From positions 275,372 through 339,371 of the forward strand of contig NZ_PIPK01000002.1 of the NCBI RefSeq assembly GCF_003987335.1: a DNA stretch of 64,000 nucleotides, written 5' to 3'. Below are positions 48,395 to 57,510 of this stretch, piece after piece; position 1 is the first letter of the stretch; every line of letters begins with the position of its first letter. Position numbers and translations under genes: made by a program. The stretch is from Aliidiomarina maris (GTDB lineage Bacteria > Pseudomonadota > Gammaproteobacteria > Enterobacterales > Alteromonadaceae). Under the pieces are notes generated by a model. It was not told where the DNA came from, made no database searches, and was given only the letters and a program-made list of their open reading frames with translations.

Positions 48395-48410
48395 GGACAA
48401 CTCCAAACCT

Positions 48411-49103
48411 TTATGCGTCAGCCAACAGCACCTGCATAGGTACGTCAGACTGATGAATGAAATAACTAATCGGCAAGCTATCGCGCGGACCTTGCTCAAG
48501 CACATGTTGCAGCACTTGGCGCTTAGCATTGCCTTTTAACTGCAGATACAATTGGCGACTATTCAGGAGTCGTGCGCGGGTTAAACTGATGCGCTGATGC
48601 GGTGCTGTGTTGGGCGTGACCGCCAATGCAGGCAGCGAACTTTGCAAGCCGTCCGTCAATTGCGTACTACAAGGAAACAAGGATGCGGTGTGGGCATCGT
48701 CGCCCATACCTAGAATCACCACATCAAACGTCGGTAAATTGGCTGCTTTTGCATTGAACGAGTCGACATCATCGCTGATATTCTGCATATCGCCTAGCAT
48801 ACTGATAAACGACGCTTGGCGTGCATTAGCGACCAATAAGTGTTGTCGCACCATCGCCTCATTACTGTCCGCATGATCGGCACTAACCCAGCGCTCATCA
48901 GCGAGTAACACGGTCACTTTATCCCACGCCAGCGTGCTTTGGCTTAGGCGGTCAAATAGCTTAAGCGGCGTACGGCCACCAGACACCACCAAGTACGCCT
49001 GCCCGCGTGCACGGATCGCGGCTTCTAGTTGCTGCTCTATTTGCTGACTAAATTGCGCAACCAGGCGCTCTTCGTCGTCGAAATGAATGACTTCAGCGCT
49101 CAT
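48411..49103 (-). CDS. pgl: 6-phosphogluconolactonase
   Basis: 230 residues from the ATG at 49103, whose ATGA overlaps the zwf stop. Pgl/DevB type: V-S-G-G-R-T-P-L-K-L-F, L-A-D-E-R-W-V, S-N, L-G-M-G-D-D-A-H-T-A-S-L-F-P, and R-I-S-L-T. Hydrolyses 6-phosphogluconolactone in the cytosol, between Zwf and Edd. Confidence 0.94.
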   Translation of the reverse strand: MSAEVIHFDDEERLVAQFSQQIEQQLEAAIRARGQAYLVVSGGRTPLKLFDRLSQSTLAWDKVTVLLADERWVSADHADSNEAMVRQHLLVANARQASFISMLGDMQNISDDVDSFNAKAANLPTFDVVILGMGDDAHTASLFPCSTQLTDGLQSSLPALAVTPNTAPHQRISLTRARLLNSRQLYLQLKGNAKRQVLQHVLEQGPRDSLPISYFIHQSDVPMQVLLADA

Positions 49104-50584
49104 ATCTCGTCGTCCCATTCTCTACCGTCTTGTGCCAACATAGTGACCGATGCCGCTGGCCCCCAAGTGCCTGCCTGATACCCACGTGGCGCCTCGCCAC
49201 TGTTTTCCCAAGCTTCACGAATGCCGTCAATCCATCGCCATGCGCATTCCACTTCGTCGCGATGAACAAATAGGTACTGATTGCCTTGAATGGCCTCGAG
49301 CAACAGACGCTCGTAAGCATCGGCAATGCGTTTGTTCTCAAATGCCTTAAAGAAACTAAGATTCAAAGTGGCTGGTTGTAGCTGCATGCGCTGACCTAAA
49401 CCCGGCACCTTATTCATCATTTCAATTTCCACCCCTTCGTCAGGCTGCAAGCGGATAATCAGCCGGTTCGGGGGTAACTGACCGATAGTTTCGTGAAATA
49501 TGTTGTGTGGTTGGGGCTTGAAGGTAATCACAACTTCGGTGCGCTTTTGCGGCATTCGCTTGCCTGTACGCAGATAGAACGGCACGCCTGACCAACGCCA
49601 GTTATCAATGTGCGCTTTGAGCGCCACAAAGGTTTCCGTAGTGCTTTGGGCCGCAGCGCCCTCTTCTTTTAAATAACCTGGGACTTTGGTGTCACCGCTA
49701 AAGCCGTCGGTGTATTGGCCGCGTACCGAGTCATCCGCCACGTTGTCGGCGTCAATCGGGCGTAAAGAGCGCAGTACTTTGAGCTTTTCGTCACGAATAC
49801 TCTGCGCATCTAAACGCGTCGGCGGCTCCATCGCAATCAAGGCTAACACCTGCAGCAAATGGTTTTGGACCATGTCACGCAATTGTCCAGCGTCATCGTA
49901 GTAACCCCAGCGTCCTTCTACGCCAACTTGCTCAGCTGCGGTAATTTGAATGTTATCAATACGGTCATGTGACCATTGGTCGGTAAAAAGCGAATTGGCA
50001 AAACGCAGCGCTAATAAGTTGAGTACCGTTTCCTTACCGAGGTAGTGGTCAATTCGATAGATCTGGGATTCACTGAAGTACTCTGCGACTTTTTGGTTGA
50101 TGGCCTGCGATGACGCTAGGTCGTGACCAAGGGGTTTTTCAAGCACCACGCGCGCGCTCTCATGATTCAGCGCAACTGACGCTAAGCCTTCGCAAATGGC
50201 AGCAAACAGCGCAGGCGGAGTGGCAAAATAGCTAATCGTGGCACGCTCAGCGTCATCTGCGTCGCTGTCGATAACTTGGCGTAGTTGCTGATAACTATCG
50301 CAGTCACCGAGGTCCATAGCGCAATAGTGTAATTTATTTGCAAACCGCTGCCATACATCGGCGTCAATTTGTTCTTTTGTTACAAACTTTTCTAGCTGGG
50401 CGTACACCCAATCCGTATATTCCTGAGCCGTTTTGGACTCACGAGCGACGCCGATAATTCGCGTTCCTTTATGTAAAAGACCCGCTTTTTCAAGCTGATA
50501 AAGCGCAGGGATCAGTTTGCGCCGAGCTAAATCGCCCGCGGTTCCAAATAATATTAGGTCACTACAAACTGCCGCTGTATTCAT
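49100..50584 (-). CDS. zwf: Glucose-6-phosphate 1-dehydrogenase
   Basis: 494 residues from the ATG at 50584 with GAGG seven bases upstream. NADP site F-G-T-A-G-D-L-A-R-R-K-L, active site R-I-D-H-Y-L-G-K-E-T-V-L-N, and K-P-L-G-H-D. First gene of the Entner-Doudoroff unit and divergent from hexR. Two HexR-type palindromes lie in the 116-base gap, the nearer 18 bases from its start codon. Confidence 0.96.
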   Translation of the reverse strand: MNTAAVCSDLILFGTAGDLARRKLIPALYQLEKAGLLHKGTRIIGVARESKTAQEYTDWVYAQLEKFVTKEQIDADVWQRFANKLHYCAMDLGDCDSYQQLRQVIDSDADDAERATISYFATPPALFAAICEGLASVALNHESARVVLEKPLGHDLASSQAINQKVAEYFSESQIYRIDHYLGKETVLNLLALRFANSLFTDQWSHDRIDNIQITAAEQVGVEGRWGYYDDAGQLRDMVQNHLLQVLALIAMEPPTRLDAQSIRDEKLKVLRSLRPIDADNVADDSVRGQYTDGFSGDTKVPGYLKEEGAAAQSTTETFVALKAHIDNWRWSGVPFYLRTGKRMPQKRTEVVITFKPQPHNIFHETIGQLPPNRLIIRLQPDEGVEIEMMNKVPGLGQRMQLQPATLNLSFFKAFENKRIADAYERLLLEAIQGNQYLFVHRDEVECAWRWIDGIREAWENSGEAPRGYQAGTWGPAASVTMLAQDGREWDDEI

Positions 50585-50601
50585 CAAATGCCTCGTGATT
50601 A

Positions 50602-50613
50602 TGTAATTTTACA
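50602..50613. promoter_or_regulatory. HexR-type palindrome, zwf side
   Basis: TGTAATTTTACA, a short palindrome of the HexR type with the central three bases missing, 18 bases upstream of the zwf ATG. HexR sites are pseudo-palindromes TGTAAT-n-ATTACA; repression here would be relieved by KDPG. Confidence 0.6.
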
Positions 50614-50661
50614 ACAAATCGTTTAGAATCCTATCAGCGAACACTGGATAAATCCAACAAA

Positions 50662-50676
50662 TGTAATTAAATTACA
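50662..50676. promoter_or_regulatory. HexR operator, hexR side
   Basis: TGTAATTAAATTACA, an uninterrupted palindrome around a central A that matches the HexR consensus known from Shewanella and other gammaproteobacteria. 24 bases upstream of hexR, so it fits autoregulation and shared control of zwf. Confidence 0.88.
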
Positions 50677-50700
50677 TAAAATTCTTTAGGAACCTTGCCG

Positions 50701-51552
50701 ATGAACCTGCTCGCCGATATTCAACATAGTTACGCAAAGCTCAGTAAATCGGAGCGTAAAGTTGCGGATGTTATTTTGCATGCGCCTGAACAAGCCATTC
50801 ATCGCAGTATCGCTCAACTCGCTCAGCAAGCCGATGTCAGTGAACCTACAGTGAATCGTTTTTCCCGTCGCTTAGGTGCCAAGGGCTACCCCGACTTCAA
50901 ACTATTACTCGCGCAAAGCCTGGTTACCGGCGCACCCTACGTGAACCGGCACGTTGATCAAAACGATAGTATTCAAGATTACAGTAGTAAAATTTTCGAT
51001 TCGACCATGGCCGCACTGAACACCAGCCGTGAGCAACTCGATTACACTCAGCTGGCAGCCGCCACTGAAGCGCTACTCAGTGCGCATAAGGTGTCTTTCT
51101 TTGGACTTGGCGCTTCGGCATCGGTGGCCCACGACGCCCATAACAAATTTCTCCGCTTCGACACGCCAGTGATGTTGTCAGACGACATCCTGATGCAACG
51201 AATGATAGCGCTGAACGCCAACACCAACGATGTTATTGTTTGCTTTAGCCATACCGGCCGCACTAAAGCGCTTTGCGAAGTGGCTGCGCTGGCTCGCAGC
51301 GAAGGTGCGTTGGTGATTGGTATCACCGCTGCCGGCAGTCCGCTTGCTGCAACCTGTGACATTGTACTCGCCACCCATGTGCCTGAAGACACAGACGTGT
51401 ACATGCCAATGGCGTCACGCATTGCGCAACTTGTACTGATTGACCTTTTGATTACGGGTTACACATTGCAGCGCGGCCCACAAATCCAAGAAAAATTACG
51501 CGCGATAAAAGCCAGCTTACGAGATTCTCGCTTCGAACCCGACAGCCAATAA
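50701..51552 (+). CDS. hexR: HexR, RpiR-family regulator of sugar catabolism
   Basis: 283 residues from the ATG at 50701. N-terminal RpiR-type helix-turn-helix (S-I-A-Q-L-A-Q-Q-A-D-V-S-E-P-T-V-N-R-F-S-R-R-L-G) and a SIS sugar-phosphate domain about 120-265 (F-F-G-L-G-A-S-A-S-V-A, F-S-H-T-G-R-T-K). In related bacteria HexR senses KDPG and controls zwf-edd-eda, gap and related genes. The genes it would control surround it on both sides, with matching operators. Confidence 0.95.
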   Translation: MNLLADIQHSYAKLSKSERKVADVILHAPEQAIHRSIAQLAQQADVSEPTVNRFSRRLGAKGYPDFKLLLAQSLVTGAPYVNRHVDQNDSIQDYSSKIFDSTMAALNTSREQLDYTQLAAATEALLSAHKVSFFGLGASASVAHDAHNKFLRFDTPVMLSDDILMQRMIALNANTNDVIVCFSHTGRTKALCEVAALARSEGALVIGITAAGSPLAATCDIVLATHVPEDTDVYMPMASRIAQLVLIDLLITGYTLQRGPQIQEKLRAIKASLRDSRFEPDSQ

Positions 51553-51607
51553 CTTTTGTTGCTAAATTACAAAATTTACGAAAAATCTTGATCTAATTGC
51601 CTTCCGG

Positions 51608-51622
51608 TGTAATTTTATTTCA
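51608..51622 (+). promoter_or_regulatory. Probable HexR site upstream of gapA
   Basis: TGTAATTTTATTTCA resembles the HexR consensus TGTAATTAAATTACA (left half-site exact, right half-site degenerate), 41 bases upstream of the gapA ATG. Similar flanking TAAATTACA occurs near 51565. Confidence 0.5.
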
Positions 51623-51662
51623 TAAGTTATGAATGAATAAAAGCACTAACAAGGTGATCAAC

Positions 51663-52670
51663 ATGGCAATTCGAGTAGCAATTAACGGCTTCGGTCGTAT
51701 CGGTAAAAACATTCTTCGCGCTTGGCACGAGCGCCAGCTTAGTGGCGACATCGAAATTGTCGCTATCAACGACTTAGGTGAAGGCGCGATTCACGCGCAT
51801 TTACTCAAGTATGACTCCGTCCACGGCACCTTCGATGCAGACGTCAGTTATAAAGACGGTCAGTTACATGTTGATGACACTCAAATAGCTTTGCTTGCTG
51901 AACGTGACCCAGCGAAGCTGCCATGGACAGACTTACAAGTTGATTTAGTATTTGAATGCACTGGGCTATTTACCCATAGCAGTAAAGCAATTGCGCATAT
52001 TGAAGCAGGTGCTAAGCAAGTTTTAATTTCAGCGCCAGCCGTGAACGCCTGTGCAACCGTGGTGTACGGTGTAAACCACCAAATTCTGAACAGTGAGATG
52101 CAAATTATCTCAAATGCATCGTGCACGACAAATTGTTTAGCGCCTATTGCGGCGGTACTCGAAGACCAGGTTGGCATTGAGTCAGGCCTGATGACCACAG
52201 TACACGCCTACACCAACGATCAAAACTTGCTGGATGCTTACCATAGCGACCCTCGCCGCGCGCGTGCGGCGGCAAGCTCTATGATTCCCTCTAAAACCGG
52301 TGCTGCAGCTGCCGTCGGGCAAGTGATTCCCGCCTTACAAGGGCGCTTCGATGGCTTGGCTGTGCGCGTACCAACACAGAATGTGTCTTTGGTGGATTTG
52401 TCGTTTATTGCCAAACGCGACACCAGTGTTGAAGAGATCAACCAGTTGATTGCAGATGCTGCACAAAGTGCTGAATTGCAGGGTGTATTAAGTGTGAACA
52501 CGCTGCCACTGGTGTCGATTGATTTTAATCACAATCCTCATTCCGCCATTTTTGATAGCAGTCAGACTCGTGTTAACGGCAAATTAGTTAAAGTCATGGC
52601 CTGGTATGATAATGAGTGGGGCTTCAGCCACCGCATGCTCGACAATGCGCGCTACTTGGCCAGTTTGTAA
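51663..52670 (+). CDS. gapA: Glyceraldehyde-3-phosphate dehydrogenase
   Basis: 335 residues from the ATG at 51663 (AAGGTGATC upstream); the extension to 51633 is not supported by family alignment. N-G-F-G-R-I-G-K (NAD loop), [10 protein letters not shown] with the catalytic Cys, H-A-Y-T-N-D-Q, and W-Y-D-N-E-W-G-F-S. Oxidises glyceraldehyde-3-phosphate, feeding the aldolase product into lower glycolysis. Same strand as and following hexR, with its own promoter region. Confidence 0.95.
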   Translation: MAIRVAINGFGRIGKNILRAWHERQLSGDIEIVAINDLGEGAIHAHLLKYDSVHGTFDADVSYKDGQLHVDDTQIALLAERDPAKLPWTDLQVDLVFECTGLFTHSSKAIAHIEAGAKQVLISAPAVNACATVVYGVNHQILNSEMQIISNASCTTNCLAPIAAVLEDQVGIESGLMTTVHAYTNDQNLLDAYHSDPRRARAAASSMIPSKTGAAAAVGQVIPALQGRFDGLAVRVPTQNVSLVDLSFIAKRDTSVEEINQLIADAAQSAELQGVLSVNTLPLVSIDFNHNPHSAIFDSSQTRVNGKLVKVMAWYDNEWGFSHRMLDNARYLASL

Positions 52671-52737
52671 ATCAAATAATACATAGACTTAGGGTCAGCT
52701 GAGGTCTGGTTTGTTAAAAAATACTTGTTCTTGTTAA

Positions 52738-52757
52738 TGAAAGCGCTTACATTGACA
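52738..52757 (+). promoter_or_regulatory. LacI-family operator and -35 of the glucan operon
   Basis: TGAAAGCGCTTACA (52738-52751) has the TG-n4-CG-n4-CA centre of LacI/GalR operators, with GCGC at its core. TTGACA follows at 52752-52757 as a candidate -35. A repressor here would control the glycosidase and transporter genes; the LacI protein at 56485 is the obvious candidate. Confidence 0.7.
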
Positions 52758-52796
52758 TAAAAGTAACAAGTACAAATAACAACTAGGAACTCAGCT

Positions 52797-53710
52797 ATGT
52801 ATAACAGACGATTAAAATGGAGCCCCATTGCTGGGCTCCTATTGGCGCTCGGACTCACAGGCTGTAACAGTGATGACGTAAAAACCAACTCAGATTTTTC
52901 CGCTGTCGACCCAACGCAACCGGTGAGTGACTGGCGTTTAGTCTGGAGCGATGAGTTTGATAACGGCTATATCGACCCGAATAAATGGACGTTCGAAGTT
53001 GATTGTTTAGGCGGTGGGAATAACGAGCAACAGTGTTATACCGACAGCCCGGACAACGCATTTGTCGAAGACAATATGCTACACATTGTCGCCCTTCCTG
53101 CCGAAGACGATGCACGCCAGCCTTACACGTCTGCACGGCTGAATTCTAAAAACAAAGCCGATTTTCGCTATGGTCGTATTGAAGTACGTGCCAAGTTACC
53201 TGCCGGTCAAGGTGCTTGGCCTGCGGTTTGGATGATGCCGACTGATTCAGTGTATGGCGGCTGGCCGCGCTCAGGTGAAATCGATATTGTTGAAGCGGTT
53301 AATTTAGGTACGTTAGACGAAGAAGGCAACCCAGAAACACGCGTATTTGGCACCTTGCATTACGGTCGCGTATGGCCTGACAACTCTGAGTCGGGCAAAA
53401 GCTATACCTTACCGAACGGTGTCAACCCAGCGGATGAATTCAATACCTACGCTATTGAATGGCAAGAAGGTGAAATTCGCTGGTATGTAAACGACTTCCT
53501 GTACCAAACTCAGCAGCAATCACGCGTACGCACGAATAGCCGTGGCGAAGTCGTTGGCTTACGCCACCGTGGCTGGTTCGCTGAACTATTTAATCAAGTC
53601 ACTGGCGAACAAGAAGTCGTGTATAGCGCCGCGCCTTTCGACCAAAAGTTTCATTTAATTATGAACTTGGCTGTAGGCGGCAATTGGCATAAAACCGGCT
53701 TAACGTGAGA
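52797..53710 (+). CDS. GH16 laminarinase-like lipoprotein, C terminus short
   Basis: 303 residues. Lipoprotein signal with L-T-G-C lipobox (Cys23), so anchored to a membrane. GH16 domain about 45-303: W-S-D-E-F-D-N-G, the catalytic G-E-I-D-I-V-E (Glu161 nucleophile, Glu166 acid-base), W-P-A-V-W-M-M-P and G-T-L-H-Y-G. The family cuts beta-1,3- or mixed-linkage glucans. Oddity: the protein stops right after N-L-A-V-G-G-N-W-H-K-T-G-L-T, where GH16 enzymes normally continue for about 20-25 residues to a V-D-Y-V-R-V-Y strand, so the last strand is missing and the stop overlaps the next start region. Activity may be lost or reduced. The stop codon TGA ends at about 53708. Confidence 0.85.
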
Positions 53711-53716
53711 TATCAA

Positions 53717-55078
53717 ATGGCTAAAATTGCGATTCCATCTAGTTCCAAACTCCTCACCCGCGAGTTTACCTTTGGTGTCGCGACCTCATCGTTCCAAATT
53801 GAAGGTGCGGCAGACAGCCGGGAAGCCAGCATTTGGGACACCTTTTGTGCCACTGAAGGCAAGATTAAAGACGGTTCGAACGGGTTAAACGCTTGCGAAC
53901 ATGTCAAACTTTGGCGTCAGGATGTGGACTTAATTAGCCACTTGGGCGTCGATGCCTACCGCTTTTCTATTGCCTGGGGGCGGGTGATCAACCGTGATGG
54001 CAGTGTCAACAAAGCTGGTCTGCAATTTTATGTGGATTTAGTCGATGCCCTGCGGGCAAACAATATCGAAGCCCATGTCACCCTCTACCACTGGGACTTA
54101 CCCCAATACTTAGATGATCTCGGTGGCTGGTTATCACGTGATATCGTTGACCACTTCGTGCGTTATGCGGAAGTTGTGGTCGGCGCGCTAGGCGACAAAG
54201 TCACCAGCTACGCGACCTTAAATGAACCATTTTGCAGCGCATATTTGAGCTACGAAGCAGGCATTCACGCGCCAGGTCATCGCAACCGTTCGCAAGGTCG
54301 ACAAGCTGCACACCATTTACTACTGGCGCACGGTAGTGCATTACCCCGCATGCGTGCATTAGCACCACATGCCAAGCATGGCATCGTCCTTAATTTTAGC
54401 CCATGCCATGCAGCCAGCGATGCGCCGGAAGACCAGCAAGCTGCGTTGCTGGCGCACCAATACCATAATTTGTGGTATTTGCAGCCGTTACTACAAGGTA
54501 GTTATCCACAACTGGTGACGCCTTTAGCACCCGCTGACATGCCGGTGGTGCAGCCAGGCGATATGGACATCATTGCACGCCCGATTGATTTTCTTGGGGT
54601 AAACTATTACACCCGTACCGTATTTAAGGCCAAAAATGGCTGGTTTTCCGACGTGCCACCCACCCAACAACCATTAACCACCATGGGTTGGGAAATATAC
54701 CCCCAAGGCTTAGTCGAAATTCTTACCGACTTGAATCAGACCTTCGACAACCTTCCGCCTATCACTATTTCTGAAAATGGCGCTGCGTTTGTCGATACCT
54801 TGCAACAAGGAAAGGTTCACGATGCTGAGCGAATTGCGTATTATCAAGGCCATCTAATGGCCGTACATCAATGCATCGAGGCAGGCGTCGATATGCAGGG
54901 CTACTTTGCTTGGAGTTTACTCGATAATTTCGAATGGGCGGAAGGCTATACTAAACGTTTTGGTATTGTGCATGTGGATTACACCACCCAACAGCGGGTT
55001 TTGAAAGACAGCGCGAAAGCGCTGCGTGACTTTTGGTTGCAGCGTGCCGAACAACTCGAGGCCGTCGACGCACTATGA
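53717..55078 (+). CDS. GH1 beta-glucosidase
   Basis: 453 residues from the ATG at 53717; GTG at 53705 would add four and overlaps the GH16 stop. A TIM barrel that cuts cellobiose- or laminaribiose-like beta-glucosides to glucose. F-G-V-A-T-S-S-F-Q-I-E-G at the N terminus, acid-base T-L-N-E-P (Glu170), G-V-N-Y-Y-T-R, nucleophile I-T-I-S-E-N-G, and W-S-L-L-D-N-F-E-W. No signal peptide, so cytosolic: it would act on imported oligosaccharides. Overlaps the transporter gene by 4 bases (ATGA). Confidence 0.94.
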   Translation: MAKIAIPSSSKLLTREFTFGVATSSFQIEGAADSREASIWDTFCATEGKIKDGSNGLNACEHVKLWRQDVDLISHLGVDAYRFSIAWGRVINRDGSVNKAGLQFYVDLVDALRANNIEAHVTLYHWDLPQYLDDLGGWLSRDIVDHFVRYAEVVVGALGDKVTSYATLNEPFCSAYLSYEAGIHAPGHRNRSQGRQAAHHLLLAHGSALPRMRALAPHAKHGIVLNFSPCHAASDAPEDQQAALLAHQYHNLWYLQPLLQGSYPQLVTPLAPADMPVVQPGDMDIIARPIDFLGVNYYTRTVFKAKNGWFSDVPPTQQPLTTMGWEIYPQGLVEILTDLNQTFDNLPPITISENGAAFVDTLQQGKVHDAERIAYYQGHLMAVHQCIEAGVDMQGYFAWSLLDNFEWAEGYTKRFGIVHVDYTTQQRVLKDSAKALRDFWLQRAEQLEAVDAL

Positions 55079-56400
55079 TTTCGCGGCGAGAAAAAATAGC
55101 CTACGGTTTGGGCGACACTGCGAGTAATTTAATCTTCCAAACCGTGATGCTGTTTTTGGCGTTCTATTACACCAATATTTTCGGTATCTCTGCCGCGGCC
55201 GTCGGCACTATGTTTTTATTGGTGCGCTTACTTGATGCCATTACTGACCCGCTCATGGGCTTGCTGGCCGATAAAACCCGCACCCGATTTGGCCAGTTCC
55301 GCCCCTACTTAATTTGGCTGGTGATACCCTTCGCAGTGTGTAGCGTGTTAGCGTTTACCACTCCAGATTTGTCCGAACGCGGCAAAGTTATTTATGCCTA
55401 CGTCACATACACCCTTCTGATGCTCGCTTACACCGCGATTAATATCCCTTATTCAGCACTTGGCGCAGCGCTAACCAGCAACCCGCGTGAACGTGTATCG
55501 ATTCAAGGGTATCGCTTTGTTTTTGGTATGTTAGGTGGCTTAATCGTCACTTTAACCACATTGCCCTTGGTGCGAATACTGGGTGACGGCAACCCCCAGT
55601 TGGGTTACCAGCTCACCATCGCCGCCATGAGCGTGCTCGGGGTTATCCTGTTTTTACTATGTTTCGCTGGCACCAAAGAACGTGTACCGCCACCCGAGCA
55701 AGGCGTCGCAATACATCAAGGTTTGAAAATCCTTTGGGCTAACCAAGCCATGCGTACCTTAGCCAAAGTCGCAGTCGTGTTAGTCGCCGGTATGACAATT
55801 AAGAACATGCTGACTATCTACTATGTCACTTACTATTTAGAGCGCGCTGACTTAGTCACGCAATTTATTTCTATCGGTATGATTGGCAATATTCTAGGCT
55901 GCGCCTGCGCGACTTGGGCTACCCGTAAGCTTGATAAAGTCGTGGCGTACCGAGCGTTACAACTGATTGCCGCGGCATTGTCAGCGGTGGCCTTTTTTAT
56001 TGCCCCTGAGCAGTGGTTACTTGCCACAGTGGTTTACTTCGGCTGGTGCTTCTTTTTGCAAATGGCAACGCCAATGCTATGGGCTAAAATTGCCGATGTG
56101 GTGGATTATGGTCAGCAGCAATCCGGTATTCGCACCACCGGTTTGGTGTACTCGTCCGTGGTGTTTTTCATCAAGATAGGCATTGCCATTGGTGGCGCTA
56201 TCGCCGGTTGGTGGCTGGCATGGTTTAACTATGTGCCTGACGTCAATCAAACAGAACATACCCAATTCGGTATTTTGGTCGCATTTACCTTGCTACCCGC
56301 GCTATGCTCAGTCATGGTAGCTTGGTTAATGCGTCGCTATACCCTGACCCAAGACAAAGTGGAAACTATTTCCACCGAATTGGCAGAGCGCGGCTCCTAA
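55075..56400 (+). CDS. GPH-family sugar:cation symporter
   Basis: 441 residues with about 12 transmembrane helices. The glycoside-pentoside-hexuronide type is shown by the N terminus K-I-A-Y-G-L-G-D-T-A-S-N-L-I-F-Q, R-L-L-D-A-I-T-D-P-L-M-G, and A-K-I-A-D-V-V-D-Y-G-Q-Q-Q-S-G-I-R-T-T-G. Takes up glycosides (here presumably laminari- or gluco-oligosaccharides) with Na+ or H+. Translationally coupled to the GH1 gene. Confidence 0.9.
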   Translation: MISRREKIAYGLGDTASNLIFQTVMLFLAFYYTNIFGISAAAVGTMFLLVRLLDAITDPLMGLLADKTRTRFGQFRPYLIWLVIPFAVCSVLAFTTPDLSERGKVIYAYVTYTLLMLAYTAINIPYSALGAALTSNPRERVSIQGYRFVFGMLGGLIVTLTTLPLVRILGDGNPQLGYQLTIAAMSVLGVILFLLCFAGTKERVPPPEQGVAIHQGLKILWANQAMRTLAKVAVVLVAGMTIKNMLTIYYVTYYLERADLVTQFISIGMIGNILGCACATWATRKLDKVVAYRALQLIAAALSAVAFFIAPEQWLLATVVYFGWCFFLQMATPMLWAKIADVVDYGQQQSGIRTTGLVYSSVVFFIKIGIAIGGAIAGWWLAWFNYVPDVNQTEHTQFGILVAFTLLPALCSVMVAWLMRRYTLTQDKVETISTELAERGS

Positions 56401-56484
56401 CCAGTTATTATTTTAAACTATAACCCGTAGGCCAAATGAATTGGCCTGCCTATAATGACGCGCATTGGAGAATTGCACCGCGAC

Positions 56485-57498
56485 ATGGCCACCATTTACG
56501 AAGTTTCAGAGCTTGCCGGCGTTTCACTCGCCACGGTGTCACGAGTCGTCAATGGTACGGCCAAAGTTCGCCAGTCAACCAAAGACAAGGTTGAGGCGGC
56601 CATGCGCGAGTTGGGCTATCGCCCGAACACCATTGCGCAGTCACTTGCCAGTAACCGTAGTAATAGCGTCGGCATCTTAGTGCCTGAATTAATCGGTCCG
56701 TTTTACGGCGCACTCCTGAGCCGAATTGAAAGCTTATTTCGTGCCGCAGGTAAGCACGTGATTATCGCAGCGGGCCATAGTGACGCCGAGTTGGAGCGCG
56801 ATAGCATCGAGTTCCTGCAAAGCCGTCACTGCGATGCGTTGATATTGCACGTTGAGTCGGTATCCGACGATTACCTAGTGGCGTTGGCCGAAAGTGAATG
56901 TCAATTTGCACTGATTAACCGTCGTGTCGCGGCGATTAGCGAGCGCTGCATTACGCTGGATAACCGTTTAGGAGGCTTCCTTGCGAGTGAGCATTTACTG
57001 GCGTTAGGGCATCGCAATATTGGCTATATTTCGGGCCCCATGTGGAAACAAGATGCTAAGGAACGCTACGCAGGTCACCAACAGGCCTTGATGGACTTCG
57101 GCGTCAAAGAAAACCAACACGCATTTTTTGAAGGGGACTTCCAAGAAACCAGCGGCGTTGCAGGGTTACAGTATTTTATCGAGCAACGTATCCCTATTAG
57201 CGCATTAGTGTGTGCCAACGATGAAATGGCTGCCGGCGCATTAACCGCCGCACATGATCTAGGCATTTCAGTGCCTGAACAGTTATCGATTGTAGGCTTC
57301 GATAACACCAACTTTTCGCACTACACTTTCCCAAAACTCACCACTATCGATTACCCAATTGCCGAGATCGGCGCCATGGCCGCGCGCTGGGTGCTTGCTC
57401 ACGTATACCAAAAGCCGGGCGAACCGTTAGTCTCGTCGTTTCAACCTAAATTGGTGCAGCGCCATTCCACCTTTGCCGCCCGTCGTGAGAGCGCTTAA
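56485..57498 (+). CDS. LacI-family regulator of the glucan operon
   Basis: 337 residues from the ATG at 56485. Helix-turn-helix at 1-25 (A-T-I-Y-E-V-S-E-L-A-G-V-S-L-A-T-V-S-R-V-V-N-G) with the hinge helix (A-Q-S-L-A-S-N), followed by the periplasmic-binding-protein-like domain. The frame is open from 56455, but TATAAT at 56450-56455 fits a promoter -10 there, so the later ATG is preferred. AGGCC-n9-GGCCT at 56432-56450 just upstream is a possible own operator. It follows the symporter with an 84-base gap. Effector unknown. Confidence 0.9.
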   Translation: MATIYEVSELAGVSLATVSRVVNGTAKVRQSTKDKVEAAMRELGYRPNTIAQSLASNRSNSVGILVPELIGPFYGALLSRIESLFRAAGKHVIIAAGHSDAELERDSIEFLQSRHCDALILHVESVSDDYLVALAESECQFALINRRVAAISERCITLDNRLGGFLASEHLLALGHRNIGYISGPMWKQDAKERYAGHQQALMDFGVKENQHAFFEGDFQETSGVAGLQYFIEQRIPISALVCANDEMAAGALTAAHDLGISVPEQLSIVGFDNTNFSHYTFPKLTTIDYPIAEIGAMAARWVLAHVYQKPGEPLVSSFQPKLVQRHSTFAARRESA

Positions 57499-57510
57499 CA
57501 GCCGTTTAGC

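Noticed and set aside
48395..48529. N-terminal extension of edd
   Set aside because: It would overlap pgl by over 100 bases and has no similarity to Edd; the ATG at 48394 has a good ribosome site.
56455..56484. Earlier start of the LacI regulator at 56455
   Set aside because: The first ATG overlaps a TATAAT -10 sequence, and the helix-turn-helix begins at the ATG at 56485.
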